Position numbers and translations under genes: made by a program
Part shown: positions 61,667-64,000 of the stretch, piece by piece
Layout: each line of letters opens with the position of its first letter
Position numbering within the stretch: position 1 is the first letter of the stretch
Notes under the pieces: generated by a model
Seen by the model: only the letters and a program-made list of their open reading frames with translations
What the model was told of the DNA's origin: nothing
Database searches by the model: none
DNA from: Bradyrhizobium sp. CB1650
GTDB lineage: Bacteria > Pseudomonadota > Alphaproteobacteria > Rhizobiales > Xanthobacteraceae
Reading direction: 5' to 3'
NCBI RefSeq assembly: GCF_029761915.1
Contig: NZ_CP121695.1
Span: forward strand, 3,811,501 to 3,875,500
Length of the DNA stretch: 64,000 bases

Positions 61667-61938
61667 GGAGGCGTCTCCTGTTGTCTTGCAAAACTTACAA
61701 CGGGAAAGAGGGCGGCTTCCGGAGAGCTGTTCAAAGGGCCCAGGTTGAAAAATTGGAGCCGATGGATAGTCGCTGGCCTTGCGCCAGATGTCATGCCTGG
61801 AAATGAGCTTAGCACGATCGAGAGAGACTGGATGAAATTCGTTGGGTGGCCGTCGAAAGTCAGATCTCGTCAGAGTTGCGTGCCTTAAGTGTCCATGAAA
61901 CGGTAGCATATAGCCGGTCGCGGATTGACGAGGGCGCT

Positions 61939-62592
61939 TTAGATCTTCGTCAGCCCATACGTTGCTGCCAGGCGCACCAGTTGCGCGTCCGTGCGCGCGC
62001 CGGTCTTGGCCTTGATCAAATAATGGTAGTTCTGGACCGTCTTCACACTGAGATTGAGGTGCGAGGCGATCTGCTCGGTCGTCGCGCCGCCGGCGAACTG
62101 ACGCAAAATCTCGATTTCGCGTTCACCCAATTGGTCCAGCACCGAACCGGTCGGCGCGAGGCTGTCCTCGGCCAGCACATGCGCGATGTCGTCGCTCATG
62201 GCGCGCTCGCCGCGGGCGACGCTGCGGATCGCCGTGACGACAGCGGACGGCTCGCTGCTCTTGGTGACGAAGCCGCTGGCGCCGGCGCTGAAGGCGGCTT
62301 TCACCAGCACCGCCTCGTTGTGCATGGTGAAGACCAGAATCCGCGCACGCGGGCTGCGGGCGCGGATGTTGCGGATCGCCTCCAGCCCGCTCGCGCCGGG
62401 CATCGAGATGTCCATCACGACGACGTCGGGATCATGTGTCTTGAAGGCGGCATAGGCGTCCGCGGCGTTGTCGGCTTCCGCCACGACACGGAGGTCGCCC
62501 TGGCTCTCCAGCACGCGCCGATAGCCCTGTCGCACGATCGGATGGTCGTCGACCAGCAGCACGGAGATGCCTGTTGTCGCAACCTCGGTCAT
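61939..62592 (-). CDS. NarL/FixJ-family response regulator, 217 aa
   Basis: REC domain with acid pair in VLLVDDHPIVRQGYRRV, phospho-acceptor Asp in DPDVVVMDISMPGASGL, and Lys in GASGFVTKSSEPS. A C-terminal LuxR helix-turn-helix has LGEREIEILRQFAGGATTEQ and SHLNLSVKTVQNYHYLIKAK. It starts 7 bases after its kinase, so the pair forms one operon and one two-component system. The target is unknown. Confidence 0.95.
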   Translation of the reverse strand: MTEVATTGISVLLVDDHPIVRQGYRRVLESQGDLRVVAEADNAADAYAAFKTHDPDVVVMDISMPGASGLEAIRNIRARSPRARILVFTMHNEAVLVKAAFSAGASGFVTKSSEPSAVVTAIRSVARGERAMSDDIAHVLAEDSLAPTGSVLDQLGEREIEILRQFAGGATTEQIASHLNLSVKTVQNYHYLIKAKTGARTDAQLVRLAATYGLTKI

Positions 62593-62599
62593 GCCGGCC

Positions 62600-63970
62600 T
62601 CACGCCGCGAGCGGGATCGTGGCGGCCACGCTGAGCCCGCGCGTTGCAGGGAGGATCGACAGCGAGCCGCCGGCCGCCGCAACGCGCTCGCGAATGCCGG
62701 TGAGGCCAAAGCCTGCGGAGCGCGCCACCTGCTCGGCATCGCCGCCGCCGTCATCCTCCACCCGGATCACGAGCGCATCGTCTGCGCCGGAACGGCGCTC
62801 GATCCGCAACGAGATCTCGCGCGCCGCGCTGTGGCGCAGCGCATTGGTCAGGCATTCCTGGGCGACGCGATAGGCGGCGGTGGCGGCCGGGCCGCTGATG
62901 TCGGTGAGGTCGCCCTTGAGATCGAGCTGGATCGTCGGCTGCGTCGCGCTCTGCGAGCGCCAGCTATCGACGAGATTGACGAGGCTCGCCTCCAGCCCGA
63001 GCTCCTCGGGCAGGGGATTGCGCAGCCGCTTCAGCGTATCGCGCAGCGAGGCCATGATGCGGTGGGTGGCCTGCGAGATCACGCGCGCGTCCTGCGCAAT
63101 GCCGTTGTCCTTGCTCTCCTTTGCGCTCGCCGTCTCGATCGTGTTGGCGAACGCCAGGATGGCCGACAGGTTCTGCCCGAACTCGTCGTGGAGCTCGCGC
63201 GCGAGCGCGCGGCGTTCGTCGTCGCGGATCTCGATCAGCCGCCTTGTCAGGGCCGCGCGCTGCTCGGTCGCCTCTTCCAGCCGGGCGCCGAGCTCGCCGA
63301 CGGCCTCGCCGATCATTGCGAGCTCCATCGAGCGGAAACGCGGCAGCGGTGTCCGATATTGGCCGCGCGCCATGCGCTGCAGTGCGGTGACGATCGCGCG
63401 CGCCGGCGCCAGCGTGTGCGCGATCGCCAGCGAGGCGAGCAGCGCGATCGCCGCCGACATCAACAGCGCGACGTCGATCACGTTGAGGATGTACTCCCAG
63501 GCGAGCGAGATCGCGGCCGCTTCATCCGGGGTCGCAACAACCGTGCCGGCCGCCGCTGCGCGGGGACTGACGGGCCGCACCGCCTCGGCATGGCTGCCAA
63601 GGAAGGTCGGTACGATCGCCGCAAACCACCGCGGCGGCGCCTTGCCGATGCCCTGGTTCTGGCCACAGAGCGGCTTTTCGAACGCCGCCGCCGGCTGGAA
63701 CTCGACGCAGACGCCAGGCGAGATCAGCTTCATCGTCTCCAGCGTGCGCCAGTCGGGAACCGGCAGGAGGTGCTCGCGCATTCTGCTGCTGCGCAACAAC
63801 AGCTCGCGCCAGTACAGCGCCTCCAGCGCCTTGGCGAGGCGCTGGGCGGACGCCGCGGTGGCGCGGTCGACGCTGCGATAGGCGTCGAACGTGGCCCACA
63901 CCGTCGCCGCCCCGAGGCAGAGCGCGACGATGAGAAGCAGGCGGGCGACGAGCTGGAGCACGAGACGCAT
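62600..63970 (-). CDS. Membrane histidine kinase (HisKA_3 type), 456 aa
   Basis: Starts at ATG 63970, close to the window edge. TM1 (RLVLQLVARLLLIVALCLGA), a periplasmic sensor segment of about 150 residues, TM2 (IDVALLMSAAIALLASLAIA), HAMP-like linker, then RALARELHDEFGQNLSAIL with the phospho-accepting His, and an ATPase domain with VEDDGGGDAEQVARSAGFGL. It pairs with the downstream NarL-type regulator. The sensor signal is not deducible. Confidence 0.94.
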   Translation of the reverse strand: MRLVLQLVARLLLIVALCLGAATVWATFDAYRSVDRATAASAQRLAKALEALYWRELLLRSSRMREHLLPVPDWRTLETMKLISPGVCVEFQPAAAFEKPLCGQNQGIGKAPPRWFAAIVPTFLGSHAEAVRPVSPRAAAAGTVVATPDEAAAISLAWEYILNVIDVALLMSAAIALLASLAIAHTLAPARAIVTALQRMARGQYRTPLPRFRSMELAMIGEAVGELGARLEEATEQRAALTRRLIEIRDDERRALARELHDEFGQNLSAILAFANTIETASAKESKDNGIAQDARVISQATHRIMASLRDTLKRLRNPLPEELGLEASLVNLVDSWRSQSATQPTIQLDLKGDLTDISGPAATAAYRVAQECLTNALRHSAAREISLRIERRSGADDALVIRVEDDGGGDAEQVARSAGFGLTGIRERVAAAGGSLSILPATRGLSVAATIPLAA

Positions 63971-64000
63971 GCGATCACCCCCGACGTTTGCTAAGCTCAC

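Noticed and set aside
62567..63994. Plus-strand frame of 475 codons opposite the histidine kinase
   Set aside because: Shadow of the kinase; arginine-rich and without domains.

Overview
The window is a high-GC chromosomal segment of an alphaproteobacterium, most likely Bradyrhizobium or a close relative. The evidence is protein-level resemblance of nearly every housekeeping gene, several small-protein families I know mainly from Bradyrhizobium, an alphaproteobacterial LexA box (GAAC-N7-GAAC) before recA, a tandem glycine riboswitch before gcvTHP, the short PurL that needs PurS and PurQ, and dispersed palindromic repeats in the intergenic gaps. I saw no tRNA, rRNA, CRISPR array or intact transposase.

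Layout. (1) 1-9.2 kb is a gene-poor accessory tract. It holds small hypothetical proteins of 30-175 aa, several hairpin terminators and decayed genes: an ATP-dependent DNA ligase, the C-terminus of an SRAP/YedK peptidase, and a phage tail-fibre-like piece with an in-frame stop. It ends in short TTAGGACAC-type direct repeats that look like an insertion-sequence scar just before the recA promoter. (2) 9.2-11.6 kb holds recA, followed by a truncated and a frameshifted copy of a DUF1835-type gene. (3) 11.6-16.4 kb is the glycine cleavage operon gcvT-gcvH-gcvP on the minus strand behind a tandem glycine riboswitch. (4) 16.6-26.8 kb holds alaS, a cyclic-nucleotide-gated K+ channel, a DUF3455 protein, icd, a TrmJ methyltransferase fused to a DUF559 nuclease-like domain, a lipoprotein, cyanase (cynS), a secreted protein and the DUF1476 F1-ATPase inhibitor.

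(5) 27.1-41.2 kb is a stretched version of the alphaproteobacterial purC-purS-purQ-purL-bolA-grxD block. The backbone genes keep order and strand, but other genes sit between them: corA, a tripartite-transporter binding protein, a thioesterase, an acyltransferase, DUF1328, DUF427, LtrA and the ergothioneine genes egtD and egtB. The last three lie between bolA and the CGFS glutaredoxin. A macrodomain gene follows grxD. (6) 41.2-50.1 kb holds two tandem serine hydrolases, threonine aldolase, rpsD with its terminator, a stand-alone E2-like acyltransferase, a HpcH/HpaI aldolase, murI, cytochrome b561 and a three-helix membrane protein with a cNMP-binding domain. (7) 50.5-56.3 kb holds an acyl-CoA synthetase broken by two single-base losses, then two tandem, translationally overlapping exported caspase-family proteins with coiled-coil and C-terminal cysteine-containing regions. 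(8) 56.4-64 kb holds an M20 amidohydrolase, purB, a TetR regulator, a small hypothetical gene, an exported metallo-beta-lactamase-fold hydrolase and a histidine kinase/NarL-type response regulator pair.

Most of 9-64 kb is core metabolism: one-carbon and glycine metabolism, purines, tRNA charging, TCA cycle and thiol redox. The least ordinary parts are the tandem caspase pair, the TrmJ-DUF559 fusion with an altered nuclease site, egtBD lodged between bolA and grxD, the Popeye-like cNMP protein and the decayed tract abutting recA.
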